A stretch of DNA of 6,887 nucleotides from NCBI GenBank assembly GCA_938022345.1, contig CALIEP010000204.1, positions 1 to 6,887 of the forward strand, written 5' to 3'. The position numbers were made by a program, and so were the translations under genes. The notes beneath the pieces are model-generated. The model ran no database searches. It was not told the DNA's origin and saw only the letters and a program-made list of their open reading frames with translations. Position 1 is the stretch's first letter. Every line of letters starts with the position of its first letter. Shown piece after piece: positions 6,432 to 6,887 of the stretch. The stretch comes from an uncultured Actinomyces sp. GTDB taxonomy: Bacteria; Actinomycetota; Actinomycetes; Actinomycetales; Actinomycetaceae.

Positions 6432-6887
6432 TCAGCGGAAAGCAGCACCACGCCTCGGCGGCATCGCAGGCATGCCCAAGCCGACCACACGGCGTCCCTC
6501 GCCATCAGAGGAACCGCCACCGGATCCGCACCCGCAACCACCGCAGGACGCACCAGCAACGGCCTCGCCGCCCAGGTCTTCGGAATCGAAATCAATTCCG
6601 ACCAACTGCAGCACGCCATCGTCTTCACCATCGCGCTCGGCGGCATTGTGCTGTTGAACAGCGGTTGCCAGCATCAGCTTGATTCGGTTGAGCTGATTGA
6701 CTTCCGAGGCGCCCGGGTCGTAGTCGACCGCGACAATGTTTGCCTGCGGGTAGCGGTTACGCAGTGCGCGGAACATGCCCTTTCCAACGATGTGGTTCGG
6801 CAGGCATGCGAATGGCTGCGCGCAGATGATGTTCGGGCATCCGTGTTCGATCATGTCGACCATCTCAGCCGTCAGGTACCAGCCTTC
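6432..6887 (-). CDS. 2-hydroxyacyl-CoA dehydratase activase-type protein (BcrAD/BadFG, DUF2229), C-terminal end only
   Basis: The last 151 residues of a protein whose start is outside the window; the frame is open from the edge and ends in TGA at 6434-6432. The stretch beginning EGWYLTAEMVDMIEHG, then CPNIICAQPFACLPNHIVGKG, LRNRYPQANIVAVDYDPGAS and EVNQLNRIKLMLATA is the conserved C-terminal end of the large (usually about 1,400-1,500 residue) proteins that fuse BadF/BcrA-type ATPase domains to a DUF2229 and dehydratase-like part. Relatives activate radical 2-hydroxyacyl-CoA dehydratases through a [4Fe-4S] cluster; the role of the large fused form is not settled. Cysteines at visible residues 17, 22 and 28 are candidate cluster ligands, by inference. 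After the conserved block comes an acidic segment and then a Gly/Cys-rich tail with CGGCGC (visible residues 115-120) and a basic end. It lies upstream of the monooxygenase on the same strand, 167 bases away. Confidence 0.85.
   Translation of the reverse strand, partial: EGWYLTAEMVDMIEHGCPNIICAQPFACLPNHIVGKGMFRALRNRYPQANIVAVDYDPGASEVNQLNRIKLMLATAVQQHNAAERDGEDDGVLQLVGIDFDSEDLGGEAVAGASCGGCGCGSGGGSSDGEGRRVVGLGMPAMPPRRGAAFR

Noticed and set aside
6308..6646. 112-residue minus-strand frame overlapping the activase tail
   Set aside because: It resembles no known protein and overlaps in another frame. I considered it as the true C-terminus after a frameshift, but the activase frame continues cleanly through the conserved block into its own stop.

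Overview
The window looks like chromosomal DNA from a moderately high-GC actinobacterium, probably of the Actinomycetaceae or a close relative. This rests on codon use, on an actinobacterial-style superoxide dismutase, on a long methyltransferase with extra N- and C-terminal domains of a type I associate with actinobacteria, and on a very large 2-hydroxyacyl-CoA dehydratase activase-type protein entering at the right edge. The genus is an inference. No rRNA, tRNA, CRISPR array, insertion sequence or phage gene is visible.

Left part (1-3348): the 3' end of a YoeB-type toxin mRNA interferase runs rightwards off the left edge. It converges, with only 11 bases between stop codons, on a leftward two-gene unit: a class I SAM-dependent methyltransferase (promoter-proximal) followed after 5 bases by a phospholipase D-superfamily cardiolipin synthase. 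The ribosome binding site of the synthase lies inside the last codons of the methyltransferase.

Middle (3349-5242): a 146-base divergent intergenic region separates the methyltransferase from a rightward YedI/DUF808 inner-membrane protein. Next comes a leader with several small inverted repeats, then a Mn-type superoxide dismutase gene (sodA) that ends at a very strong hairpin.

Right part (5278-6887): a luciferase-like flavin monooxygenase gene lies on the minus strand. It has a good ribosome binding site and a recognisable family N-terminus, but a single in-frame TGA interrupts it at codon 30, so it is called a pseudogene or recent nonsense allele. Upstream on the same strand is the C-terminal end of a BcrAD/BadFG-type activase, finishing in an unusual acidic and then Gly/Cys-rich tail.

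The genes are mostly unrelated housekeeping or stress functions: membrane lipid synthesis, macromolecule methylation, superoxide removal, flavin oxidoreductase and Fe-S activase. I see no convincing new multi-gene system. The best second look is the in-frame stop in the monooxygenase.
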